Assembly (NCBI GenBank): GCA_030635405.1
Contig: DAOVZA010000010.1
Location: 1-15,898, forward strand
Direction of reading: 5' to 3'
DNA length: 15,898 nucleotides
Source of the DNA: Desulfocapsa sp.
Lineage (GTDB): Bacteria > Desulfobacterota > Desulfobulbia > Desulfobulbales > Desulfocapsaceae
Positions 1 to 7,081 of the stretch are shown here, piece by piece; the stretch's first letter is position 1, and the number at the start of each line of letters is the position of its first letter. Below the pieces are notes generated by a model. It had not been told where the DNA came from, searched no databases, and was given only the letters and a program-made list of their open reading frames with translations. The position numbers and the translations under genes were made by a program.

Positions 1-552
1 AATTACGCAACAATGAGCCATCCTGGTAATATGGCGGCCGGCTTGACGATCAGGATATTCTGCGGCCTGAACTAACCTTGTGGTTATCTCAACCTGACTA
101 TCTCGTAGTTGTTGTGTTCGCTCAAGCACAATCTCTTCAAGTTCATCACGATGACGCCGTAGTTCCCGTTGTGCCTGACACAGTGCAATATGTGTCTGTA
201 CTCTGGCCTTTACAATCACAGGGTTTACCGGTTTTACTATATAGTCCACAGCACCAAGCAAAAGCCCCCGAGTTTCATCTTTTTCTTCGCTTAACGCTGT
301 AACAAATATAACAGGGATATCTGCTGTCTCACGTCTGGATTTCAATAGTTTAAGAACTTCATACCCATCCATTTCAGGCATCATTACGTCAAGCAGAATG
401 AGATCAGGACTCATTTCATTGGCAGCCTTCAAAGCATCGGGTCCATTAGTCGCTATAACAAGGCGATAGCTCTCGCGCAATGCACCGACTAAAATTTTAA
501 TATTAACCGGAATATCATCAACCAGAAGAACTGTATTTTTTTTCCTAACCAT
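1..552 (-). CDS. Response regulator, REC domain plus start of HD-GYP domain (partial)
   Basis: The 184 visible residues begin with a receiver domain of about 120 residues: acidic pair D12-D13, phosphoacceptor D55 in the stretch LDVMMPEMDGYE, conserved T85 and K107-P108. A charged helical linker (about 125-155, rich in Arg, Glu and Gln) follows and probably forms a coiled coil. From about residue 160 the protein reads LVQAAEYPDRQAGRHITRM, which matches the opening of HD-GYP domains of RpfG-like proteins; the HD and GYP motifs themselves lie beyond the window. A full-length protein of this type would be a phosphorylation-controlled cyclic-di-GMP phosphodiesterase. That activity is inferred from the family, since the catalytic residues are not visible. 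The start ATG at 550-552 is the first in frame, with only a weak purine-rich ribosome site. It is transcribed away from the transport cluster and no cognate kinase is visible. Confidence 0.88.
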   Translation of the reverse strand, partial: MVRKKNTVLLVDDIPVNIKILVGALRESYRLVIATNGPDALKAANEMSPDLILLDVMMPEMDGYEVLKLLKSRRETADIPVIFVTALSEEKDETRGLLLGAVDYIVKPVNPVIVKARVQTHIALCQAQRELRRHRDELEEIVLERTQQLRDSQVEITTRLVQAAEYPDRQAGRHITRMAHCCVI

Positions 553-657
553 ATCGTCTCTATTTTCTTCTCATGTTTTCCAAGTTAAAATCAGGAATTA
601 TTCGATCTATTTACAATACTTACTCCGTTTTTCATAAGAGTGCATGCAAGATTTAAA

Positions 658-686
658 AATGTATGCCTCAACTATTCAATTTTCAA
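658..686 (-). promoter_or_regulatory. Candidate sigma-70 promoter for the response regulator
   Basis: On the minus strand a TTGAAA box (686-681) and a TACATT box (663-658) are separated by 17 bases. This would give a leader of about 100 bases before the response-regulator ATG at 552. A second nearby -35-like TTGACA (705-700) has no good partner and forms part of a TGACA-N4-TGTCA dyad at 691-704. Base composition here is AT-rich, so chance matches are common. Confidence 0.3.
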
Positions 687-749
687 CAAATGACAATAAT
701 GTCAACGAAGCGTTTCACCACTTTATTACCAGTACAATACCCCTTTAAC

Positions 750-777
750 TTGACTCTTAAGGCACGGCTCGTTAAAA
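750..777 (+). promoter_or_regulatory. Weak candidate promoter upstream of the DUF493/transport cluster
   Basis: TTGACT at 750-755 is followed after 16 bases by TTAAAA at 772-777. The -35 is good and the -10 is poor (3 of 6 consensus positions). It is the best-placed match for transcription of the gene starting at 844. The rest of the 553-843 gap shows no gene and no strong hairpin. Confidence 0.2.
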
Positions 778-843
778 CCTATGTAATTTCACTCTTTGTT
801 TCAAAAAACATATTAAATTCCTTCTGATTTTAACATATATACA

Positions 844-1128
844 ATGAACATAGACCCCTTTCCCAAGCCATTTTCCTGCAAGGACAAACCAAGTATCCAC
901 TACCCATGTTCCTGGATTTATAAAATTATTGGCACTGACGAAGATGAGCTGAGACGTGCTATTCAGACAATCGTTGGCGATAAACAGCACCTGATCACAC
1001 GCTCTCACACAAGCTCTGGTGGAAAGTACCGCAGTCTTAATATCGAATTAATTGTGGATGACGACGAAACAAGGCAAAAATATTATCAACACCTCAAAAA
1101 TCATGCAGCTGTCAAAGTTGTAATGTAA
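844..1128 (+). CDS. DUF493 / YbeD-like small protein
   Basis: This 94-residue protein matches the DUF493 (YbeD) family in length and pattern. It has an opening PCSWIYKIIGTDEDEL strand-helix, a central TRSHTSSGGKYRSLNIEL segment (compare KPSSKGNYHSVSITI in E. coli YbeD), and a closing YYQHLKNHAAVKVVM. The fold is a ferredoxin-like alpha-beta sandwich related to regulatory ACT domains, and no catalytic residues are expected. The molecular role of the family is not established. The N-terminus carries about 20 extra residues, including two Cys-containing segments not usual for the family. The start has no obvious Shine-Dalgarno sequence. It is the first gene of the cluster and lies 5 bases before the next start, so the two are probably co-translated. 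Confidence 0.85.
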   Translation: MNIDPFPKPFSCKDKPSIHYPCSWIYKIIGTDEDELRRAIQTIVGDKQHLITRSHTSSGGKYRSLNIELIVDDDETRQKYYQHLKNHAAVKVVM

Positions 1129-1133
1129 ATAAA

Positions 1134-1646
1134 ATGGATCAGCAAAACAGTAATGAAGACTCTCGACTCCTTCCCATTCTAAGAGAAGGAATTGCCATAA
1201 TCCAGATGATTTTTTTCAAAGAACTTAAAAATCTTATTATAAAAAAGCATCCTGATCTCGACACTTCTGATCAAAGCATGCTTGCAGGTGCCATCACAAA
1301 TGAAATATTTGGCACTCACAACACTGAGGCAAAATTCCAGGCATTCCGGAATACCCACCAAGGCATAATCGAACAGGAACTGATGGGCCTGAGTACTGAA
1401 CTGCCAGACATCACAGATCCTCTGGCCGACGCTCTACGTGTCCAGACACTTTGCGACAATCAGGAGGGCACTGATTCAAGCCATATTCTGAAGCAGGCTG
1501 ATAATTTTGGTCTTTTGCAAAAAGATCGTGAGCTCCCCATGCCATCAACTTTTATGGAAACGGTGCGACAGCTTGGAGCCAAATACAAGATTGTAATCCC
1601 ACCCGTCGACATCGATTCAACCGAAGAACAGGCTTTATTGCAATAA
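1134..1646 (+). CDS. Hypothetical protein, 170 residues, unrecognised family
   Basis: I do not recognise this protein. It looks soluble, mostly helical and acidic, with no signal peptide, membrane segment or catalytic motif. Visible elements are an amphipathic helix (about 12-37), an acidic-polar middle and a C-terminal segment with the sequence KYKIVIPPVDIDS. It sits 5 bases after the DUF493 stop and 22 bases before the binding-protein gene. It has no clear Shine-Dalgarno sequence of its own, so translation probably depends on coupling to the upstream gene. Its position between a cytosolic DUF493 protein and a nucleoside-type transporter suggests, but does not show, a related job. The reading is supported by tight packing, absence of internal stops and a sensible composition. 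Confidence 0.75.
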   Translation: MDQQNSNEDSRLLPILREGIAIIQMIFFKELKNLIIKKHPDLDTSDQSMLAGAITNEIFGTHNTEAKFQAFRNTHQGIIEQELMGLSTELPDITDPLADALRVQTLCDNQEGTDSSHILKQADNFGLLQKDRELPMPSTFMETVRQLGAKYKIVIPPVDIDSTEEQALLQ

Positions 1647-1657
1647 AATTTCACCCC

Positions 1658-1663
1658 AGGAGA
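1658..1663 (+). promoter_or_regulatory. Ribosome binding site of the binding-protein gene
   Basis: AGGAGA ends 5 bases before the ATG at 1669. It is the strongest ribosome site in the transport cluster, whereas the two genes upstream and the ATPase gene downstream have none. This fits the need for a molar excess of periplasmic binding protein. Confidence 0.7.
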
Positions 1664-1668
1664 ACATC

Positions 1669-2853
1669 ATGAAGAAACCATTAATGCTTACAGCCTTAGC
1701 ACTTATCGCAGCCGTAACGCTACTGCTAAGTCCTGCGCAAAGTAAAGCTTCCGACAATGAATTCATTTTCGGTCTGCTTATGGTCGGCCCAATCAATGAT
1801 CATGGTTGGAGCCAGGCTCACTATGAAGCTGGCAAACAGATTGAAGAACACATTCAGGGCAGTAAAATGATCTATATTGACAAGGTCAACCCTGCTGATC
1901 GTCCTGGAATCACCGTTCCTTTTCTGGTTGATGATCTTATTTCAAAGGGTGCCAAACTGATCATCGGAAACTCCAGTGATATGACTGATGGTATCCGTGA
2001 AGCTTCAATGAACCACCCCGACATTAAGTTTCTTCATATTTCCGGTGCTGACGCACTCGATCCTAAATCACCCCAGAACCTCTCTAATCTCATGGGTAAA
2101 ATGGAATACGCTCAGATGATGGCAGGCTTTGCAGCAGCAATGACTACCAAAACGGGAAAGATTGGGTACCTTGGACCATTGATCGACAACGAAACATTGC
2201 GCCTCACTGCTGCCTGTTATCTTGGAGCAAAATATGCCTGGACAGAAGTTCTTAAAAAAGATCCTGCTGAGCTCACTTTCAAAGTTTCCTGGATTGGTTT
2301 CTGGTTTAATATCCCTGGTGTTACTTCCGACCCGACACAGGTTTCCAAAAACTTCTTTGACTCTGGTGCTGATGTTATTATTTCAGGGATCGATACCACC
2401 GAGGCATTAATTGTAGCAGGCCAGAAGAAAAAAGAAGGTGCTGATGTAAGCGCTATTCCCTATGACTATGAAGGCGCCTGCGAGATAGCTCCAGAAGCTT
2501 GTCTTGGCGTTCCTTATTTTAACTGGTATACCGGTTTTGCTCATTTCATTAACAGTGCCAAAAATGGTAGTTGGAAAAAAGAATGGTTGTGGCTCGGTCC
2601 TGACTGGGCTGACATGAATAACAATATGACATCAACTGTTTCCTATCAAAATGGTGATGCCGTTTCCCCTGCAGTCAAAACACAACTGGCTGACTTTGCC
2701 AAAGGTCTTGCTGATGGATCGATATCGCTTTTCACAGGCCCTCTTAATTTTCAAGACAAATCTGTCTTCCTGAAGGAAAATGAGACAGCCACCGACGAAC
2801 AGATCTGGAACCTGCCTCAGCTTTTTGAGGGCATGGAAGGCGCATCAAAATAA
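1669..2853 (+). CDS. Bmp/PnrA-family ABC transporter substrate-binding protein, periplasmic
   Basis: This 394-residue precursor would capture the substrate of the ABC importer encoded just downstream. Residues 1-27 form a Sec signal peptide: KK, a hydrophobic core, then S-K-A before SDNEF. There is no lipobox cysteine, so the mature protein should be soluble in the periplasm, in line with a Gram-negative host. Family hallmarks are FGLLMVGPINDHGWSQAHYEAG near the mature N-terminus, LIIGNSSDMTDGI, the segment GKIGYLGPLIDNETLRL, and VSWIGFWFNI followed by SGADVIISGID. These match basic-membrane-protein/PnrA binding proteins (PF02608), which mostly bind purine nucleosides. The C-terminal third is rich in aromatic residues (NWYTGFAHF, KEWLWLGPDWADMNNNM), so the ligand could be another purine or a related compound. 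Specificity cannot be read from sequence. Confidence 0.92.
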   Translation: MKKPLMLTALALIAAVTLLLSPAQSKASDNEFIFGLLMVGPINDHGWSQAHYEAGKQIEEHIQGSKMIYIDKVNPADRPGITVPFLVDDLISKGAKLIIGNSSDMTDGIREASMNHPDIKFLHISGADALDPKSPQNLSNLMGKMEYAQMMAGFAAAMTTKTGKIGYLGPLIDNETLRLTAACYLGAKYAWTEVLKKDPAELTFKVSWIGFWFNIPGVTSDPTQVSKNFFDSGADVIISGIDTTEALIVAGQKKKEGADVSAIPYDYEGACEIAPEACLGVPYFNWYTGFAHFINSAKNGSWKKEWLWLGPDWADMNNNMTSTVSYQNGDAVSPAVKTQLADFAKGLADGSISLFTGPLNFQDKSVFLKENETATDEQIWNLPQLFEGMEGASK

Positions 2854-2873
2854 CAGGTGCCCCTATCATATCA

Positions 2874-2928
2874 AATCCGGAATTCCATAGCCTGAAATAA
2901 GAAAATTTGGCATATGGAATTCCAGATT
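2874..2928 (+). repeat. Intercistronic hairpin between binding protein and ATPase genes
   Basis: Arms 2874-2892 and 2909-2928 form a stem of about 18 base pairs around a 16-base AT-rich loop. The core GGAATTCCATA / TATGGAATTCC is perfect; there is one C-A mismatch (2878/2924) and one bulged A (2912). No T-run follows, so it is not a typical terminator. Such hairpins often protect the 3' end of binding-protein mRNA from exonucleases and lower expression of the following membrane-component genes. That role is inferred here from position. Confidence 0.75.
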
Positions 2929-2971
2929 CATCTCACAGAATCCATCTATCTACTCATAAACAAATAAATCT

Positions 2972-4444
2972 GTGGATATAGCATTTAAAAATATTTCCAA
3001 AAGTTTTGGATCCGTAAAGGCACTCACGGACGTGAGCCTTACTGTACAATCTGGAACTATTCACGGAATCATAGGAGAAAACGGTGCCGGAAAATCGACA
3101 CTGATGAAGATTCTCACGGGCTATCAGTCGAAATCAAATGGTTTAATCCTTATCGATGGCCAAGAAAGAAATATCAAGACTCCCAAAAATGCTTCAAGAT
3201 TAGGTATTGGGATGCTCTATCAGGAACCGATGGATTTCTCCCCGTTAACGGTACTCGAGAACTTTTCCCTTGGCAGCCCAAAAGAAAGTCGAACAGATTT
3301 ACGTTTTGCTCTGCAGAACCTTGCTGTTCAACTAAAATTCCATATTGATCCAGACAGGATGGTTGAAAGCCTCACGGTTGGAGAACGACAACAGATTGAA
3401 CTTTTACGCTTAATTCACTGCAAAACAAAGGTTCTTATTCTTGACGAACCAACCACAGGTATTTCACCAGCACAAAAAAAAGAATTGTTTCCTGCCCTTA
3501 AGCTACTTGCAGCTCAGGGAATGAGTATCTTACTCGTCTCTCACAAGCTGAAAGATATCGCAAGTCTTTGCAGTGAAGTTACTGTACTGCGTCAAGGACA
3601 GGTTACCCATACAACCTCCGCCCCTTTTAGTTTTCCAGAACTTCTCACAGCCATGTTTGGATCTGTCCCGGAACAAAAAAACAAGGCAGGAAAAAGGATA
3701 AAAGGCAAAGCGATACTGACTTTTGAGAATGTTGAAGCCACCGGAGAACGCAAAGGACTACACCACTGTAACACCATTGTTAAAGAAGGTGAAATCATAG
3801 GACTTGCTGGACTTGACGGTGCAGGTCAATCCACTTTTTTACGTCTTGCTGCCGGACTGACAACCCCCGAAAAAGGTAACACCATACTCTTTGGCAAGAC
3901 ACTCCCTAAAAATAGTACTGCAAGCTGTAAAGCTCAACAACTTAAGACCTCGTTTATCCCTGCAAACAGACTCGAAGAAGCACTCTTTTCCTACTTGTCT
4001 CTTAGTGATCACTACTGTCTAAGAAGTGAACAAAACTCTTTTTGGCGATCCAAAAATAATGCTGATCGGCTTGCAGAAATTGGTATCACCACTTTTTCAA
4101 TAAAAGGGCAGAAAGAACACCCTGCAAAAAAACTGTCAGGAGGCAATCAACAGCGACTGCTCCTGAGTCTTCTTGATCCGCAATCTCGTCTGCTGCTCCT
4201 TGAAAATCCAACAAGAGGCCTGGATATTTACTCAGGTGAATGGGTTTGGGAATATCTACGAGAAAATTTACCTCAGGACACAACTATCCTTTTTTCATCG
4301 CCTGAACTTGATGAGATCCTTCACTACAGTGACCGCATTATCGTGTTCCGTGACGGTGAAGTTGTTCTCGATCAAGCCGTTACAGATACAAACCACGATG
4401 CCATCGCAACTTCCATGACTGGCATAGAAGGGACTGTTCAATGA
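2972..4444 (+). CDS. Nucleoside-type ABC importer ATPase with two ABC domains
   Basis: This 490-residue cytosolic ATPase powers the importer. The first domain is complete: Walker A GENGAGKST (35-43), signature LTVGERQQ (134-141), Walker B with D158 and catalytic E159, and switch H191. The second is degenerate: GLDGAGQST (280-288) has Gln in place of the Walker A Lys, and the Walker B end reads ENPTRGLD (411-418), with Asn where the catalytic Glu belongs, although LSGGNQQR (388-395) is intact. Only one active ATP site is therefore expected, as in RbsA/YufO-type proteins. The GTG at 2972 is chosen because an in-frame TAA lies at 2957 and the next codons give the normal DIAFKNISKSFG opening. It has no Shine-Dalgarno sequence, so initiation is probably weak. 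The stop overlaps the next start as ATGA (4441-4444). Confidence 0.93.
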   Translation: MDIAFKNISKSFGSVKALTDVSLTVQSGTIHGIIGENGAGKSTLMKILTGYQSKSNGLILIDGQERNIKTPKNASRLGIGMLYQEPMDFSPLTVLENFSLGSPKESRTDLRFALQNLAVQLKFHIDPDRMVESLTVGERQQIELLRLIHCKTKVLILDEPTTGISPAQKKELFPALKLLAAQGMSILLVSHKLKDIASLCSEVTVLRQGQVTHTTSAPFSFPELLTAMFGSVPEQKNKAGKRIKGKAILTFENVEATGERKGLHHCNTIVKEGEIIGLAGLDGAGQSTFLRLAAGLTTPEKGNTILFGKTLPKNSTASCKAQQLKTSFIPANRLEEALFSYLSLSDHYCLRSEQNSFWRSKNNADRLAEIGITTFSIKGQKEHPAKKLSGGNQQRLLLSLLDPQSRLLLLENPTRGLDIYSGEWVWEYLRENLPQDTTILFSSPELDEILHYSDRIIVFRDGEVVLDQAVTDTNHDAIATSMTGIEGTVQ

Positions 4445-5457
4445 AAAGAATCAGCCTCGATTTAATCCTTGGCACTTTTCTTGTCTTTGGATTTACTGCA
4501 CTCGTCCTTCTCATTGCAGGAGCTCCGGTACTTGATGCATTTAAGCATATATGGTTAGGCGCATTTGCATCAAATTATAAAGTAAGTCAGGTTCTCTCTG
4601 TCTGGATACCACTAACGCTTTGTTCCTGTGGACTACTCTACACATTTAGAGCCAATCTCTGGAATATCGGAATTGAAGGACAGGTTACAATGGGTGCAGT
4701 CAGTGCTATGGCTGCACTGCGTATTTCAGGCATTAGCGACCCAACCCTTCTTCTCATACTTGCATGTTTTGCATCCATGCTGGGTGGCGGACTCTGGGGG
4801 CTGCTTGCCGGACTCTTGAAAACACGAGGTGGTGTTCATGAGATTTTTGGCGGCCTTGGCCTCAATTTTGTTGCCCAAAGCTTCACTCTCTGGCTGATAT
4901 TTGGACCATGGAAGCGACCCGGTGTTGCCTCAATGAGCGGCACTGAACTTTTAAACAAGGAATTTTGGCTTGCTACTCCGCCAGGATGGCGAGTTGCAAC
5001 CATGGGTCTGGTTATAACCGTAGTTATTTTTATGATAACATGGCTCTTTCTTGAAAAAAGCAGACTGGGCTTAAAATTAAAAGCAATCGGCCAGAACCCT
5101 AAAGCTGCGTTACTCTATAGCCTTTCTCCTGAAAGCTTCTACCTCAAATCAATCATCACTGCAGGAGCCTGGGCAGGGCTGGCAGGATTTCTTCAGGTAA
5201 CGGCAGTATATCATCGTCTTATCCCATCGATCTCAAGTGGTTACGGTTACCTTGCCCTTTTACTTGTCATGCTGTCTGGATACAGAATCATCCTCGTACC
5301 GATCCTTGCTTTCTTTTTTGCAAGTTTAAATGTTGGGGCTATTCAGTTACCGATAGTTCTGCAACTTGATTCTGCCCTTTCAGGTGTTATTCAGGGATGT
5401 TGCGTACTCAGTGCTCTGTTCGTACTCGGAATCAGACAAAAGAGGAAACAATCATGA
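4441..5457 (+). CDS. ABC importer permease 1 (YufP-like, BPD_transp_2)
   Basis: This 338-residue integral inner-membrane protein has about eight or nine hydrophobic segments. The family motif appears as TFRANLWNIGIEGQVTMGAVSA (around 67-88), the conserved region of branched-chain/nucleoside-type permeases (PF02653). A second conserved loop, GGVHEIFGGLGLNFVAQS, and the coupling region LKLKAIGQNPKAALLYSLSPESFYLKS follow. It should pair with the next permease to form the channel driven by the double ATPase. The start overlaps the ATPase stop by 4 bases and its stop overlaps the next start by 4, so the three membrane-complex genes are probably translated in a coupled way at fixed ratios. Confidence 0.92.
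   Translation: MKRISLDLILGTFLVFGFTALVLLIAGAPVLDAFKHIWLGAFASNYKVSQVLSVWIPLTLCSCGLLYTFRANLWNIGIEGQVTMGAVSAMAALRISGISDPTLLLILACFASMLGGGLWGLLAGLLKTRGGVHEIFGGLGLNFVAQSFTLWLIFGPWKRPGVASMSGTELLNKEFWLATPPGWRVATMGLVITVVIFMITWLFLEKSRLGLKLKAIGQNPKAALLYSLSPESFYLKSIITAGAWAGLAGFLQVTAVYHRLIPSISSGYGYLALLLVMLSGYRIILVPILAFFFASLNVGAIQLPIVLQLDSALSGVIQGCCVLSALFVLGIRQKRKQS
5442..5446 (+). promoter_or_regulatory. Ribosome binding site fixing the start of permease 2
   Basis: GAGGA lies 7 bases before the ATG at 5454. The same frame is open back to an ATG at 5397, but that start would overlap permease 1 by 61 bases and has no ribosome site. The extra 19 residues it would add are polar, unlike a membrane-protein N-terminus. 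Confidence 0.75.
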
Positions 5458-6437
5458 TTGGTGATATTTCCCTTCCGCTACTTATTGCATCGGTTTTAGC
5501 GGCCAGTGCCCCGCTCATCATCATTGCACTTGGCGAAACAATCTCTGAAAAAAGTGGCGTTATCAATCTGTCACTCGATGGAGTTGTACTCTTTTCAGCA
5601 ATGGCAGCCTTTGTTGTTGCCAAAGAAACTGACTCGCTGATGCTTGGTTTTCTAGCCGGAGGATGCACAGGAATGCTCACTGGAATAATTGTTGGCTATT
5701 TCAGTGTCTATCTTCATCTTTCTCAGCTGGCGGTGGGTTTTGCGTTATCGCTTCTTTGCAGGGATCTGGCCTATTTTCTAGGTAATCCCTACAGCAGAGT
5801 TCAGGGGCCAATACTTCTTGAAGCAAAACTCCCTTTTTACGATATACTACCCTCCTCCCTGCAAATCATATTAACCCAGCCACTCACTGTCTGGTTTGCC
5901 ATTCTTATGATTTTTTTACTCTACTACTTTTTCTCATTCAGTCATACCGGCCTGAGTTTCAGGTCTGTTGGCGAAAACCCTGCGGCATCTTTTGCACGGG
6001 GTCTTGATCCTGGTAGGATACAGATGGCGGCTATTCTTGCTGGAACTTTTCTTGTAGGTATTGGTGGCGCTGCTTATTCGCTCTCTTTAAAACCTGGATG
6101 GGGCCGACCTCAGGGAGCTGAAGGAATAGGATGGATTGCCCTTGCACTTGTTATTTTTGGTAGTTGGAACCCGATCCGAGTGGCTCTTGGCGCGATGTTC
6201 TTCGCCTTTCTTCAAGTAAATAGTATTGGTTTGCAGGATCTCTTTCCTGGAATTCCAGCACAGGTTTTCCAGACCGCACCATTTCCTCTTATGATATTCA
6301 CCCTTGTTTTTCTGCACTATTCAACACGAAAAAACAATAAACAGAATTCGTCAAAGAATAGCTTTCAACAAATTATCAGTAAATTATTTATGTCCCAGCC
6401 TCCTAAATCAATAGGAAAGAGTTATAAACAAGAGTAA
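5454..6437 (+). CDS. ABC importer permease 2 (YufQ-like, BPD_transp_2)
   Basis: This 327-residue inner-membrane protein begins directly with a hydrophobic segment (MIGDISLPLLIASVLAASAP). The YufQ-type motif LGETISEKSGVINLSLDGVV follows at about 26-45. The coupling loop appears as GLSFRSVGENPAASFARGLDPGRIQ, the counterpart of the loop in permease 1. A conserved GWGRPQGAEGIGWIALALVIFGSWNP region lies near the C-terminus. The two permeases are paralogues and should form a heterodimer. The last 30 or so residues are polar, Lys- and Ser-rich and probably form a cytosolic tail. The start overlaps the permease 1 stop by ATGA. It ends 29 bases before the transglutaminase-like gene. Confidence 0.92.
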   Translation: MIGDISLPLLIASVLAASAPLIIIALGETISEKSGVINLSLDGVVLFSAMAAFVVAKETDSLMLGFLAGGCTGMLTGIIVGYFSVYLHLSQLAVGFALSLLCRDLAYFLGNPYSRVQGPILLEAKLPFYDILPSSLQIILTQPLTVWFAILMIFLLYYFFSFSHTGLSFRSVGENPAASFARGLDPGRIQMAAILAGTFLVGIGGAAYSLSLKPGWGRPQGAEGIGWIALALVIFGSWNPIRVALGAMFFAFLQVNSIGLQDLFPGIPAQVFQTAPFPLMIFTLVFLHYSTRKNNKQNSSKNSFQQIISKLFMSQPPKSIGKSYKQE

Positions 6438-6466
6438 TCCTACACTGCTACGCCCTAGCAAAGACC

Positions 6467-7081
6467 ATGGAACTGAACACCAAACAAAGGGAACTTTTTC
6501 TCAAATCATCCGAATATATCGATTGGAAAAACAATACGATTATATCTCTTGCAAAAGAATTATCTTCTGGAAATAATGATACTTCAACCATAGCAAAAGA
6601 TTGTTTTGAATGGGTTCGAGACAATATAAAACACAGTAATGACTTTGCGATGAATCCTGTTACCTGTTCGGCATCTGAAGTTTTACAGGAAGGCACCGGT
6701 TACTGTTATGCAAAGAGTCACCTCCTTGCAGCATTATTAAGAGCAAATTCAATTCCAGCAGGACTTTGCTATCAACGTTTAAGCAGAGATGACAACGGTG
6801 CGCCATTTTGCCTGCACGGTCTCAATGCAGTTTTTCTTGAAAAGTTTGGATGGTATCGAATCGATCCAAGAGGGAATAAAGAAGGGGTAAATGCTCAATT
6901 TATTCCACCACAGGAATGTTTGGCATATCCCATTCAAATTGAAGGTGAAGCTGACTTACCGGAAATCTGGGACGAACCGCTTCCGGTTGTTTTAAAAGTG
7001 CTCAAAAACCATACTACATATCAAGAAGTATGGGAAAACCTGCCAGATATAGAGATTCACAGCTCATCTATACGAACCTGA
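6467..7081 (+). CDS. Transglutaminase-like cysteine enzyme
   Basis: This 204-residue protein has the transglutaminase-like fold signature (PF01841) with a complete triad: C80 in GYCYAKSHLLAALLRANSIP, H117 in LHGLNAVFL, and D133 in WYRIDPRGN. There is no signal peptide or membrane segment, so it should act in the cytosol. Prokaryotic members are mostly peptidases, amidases or amide-forming enzymes, and the substrate cannot be told from sequence. It lies 29 bases after permease 2 with no terminator between, so it is probably co-transcribed with the importer. The final 25 bases overlap the 3' end of the convergent pabB-pabC fusion. A small TGCTA-N5-TAGCA hairpin (6446-6460) sits just before the start, and no clear Shine-Dalgarno sequence is present. 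Confidence 0.87.
   Translation: MELNTKQRELFLKSSEYIDWKNNTIISLAKELSSGNNDTSTIAKDCFEWVRDNIKHSNDFAMNPVTCSASEVLQEGTGYCYAKSHLLAALLRANSIPAGLCYQRLSRDDNGAPFCLHGLNAVFLEKFGWYRIDPRGNKEGVNAQFIPPQECLAYPIQIEGEADLPEIWDEPLPVVLKVLKNHTTYQEVWENLPDIEIHSSSIRT

Noticed and set aside
78..302. 74-residue plus-strand open frame near the left edge
   Set aside because: It is antisense to the REC domain of the response regulator and shows no motif or ribosome site.
5397..5453. Upstream extension of permease 2
   Set aside because: It would overlap permease 1 heavily, has no ribosome site and adds a polar segment. The ATG at 5454 has GAGGA and an ATGA overlap.
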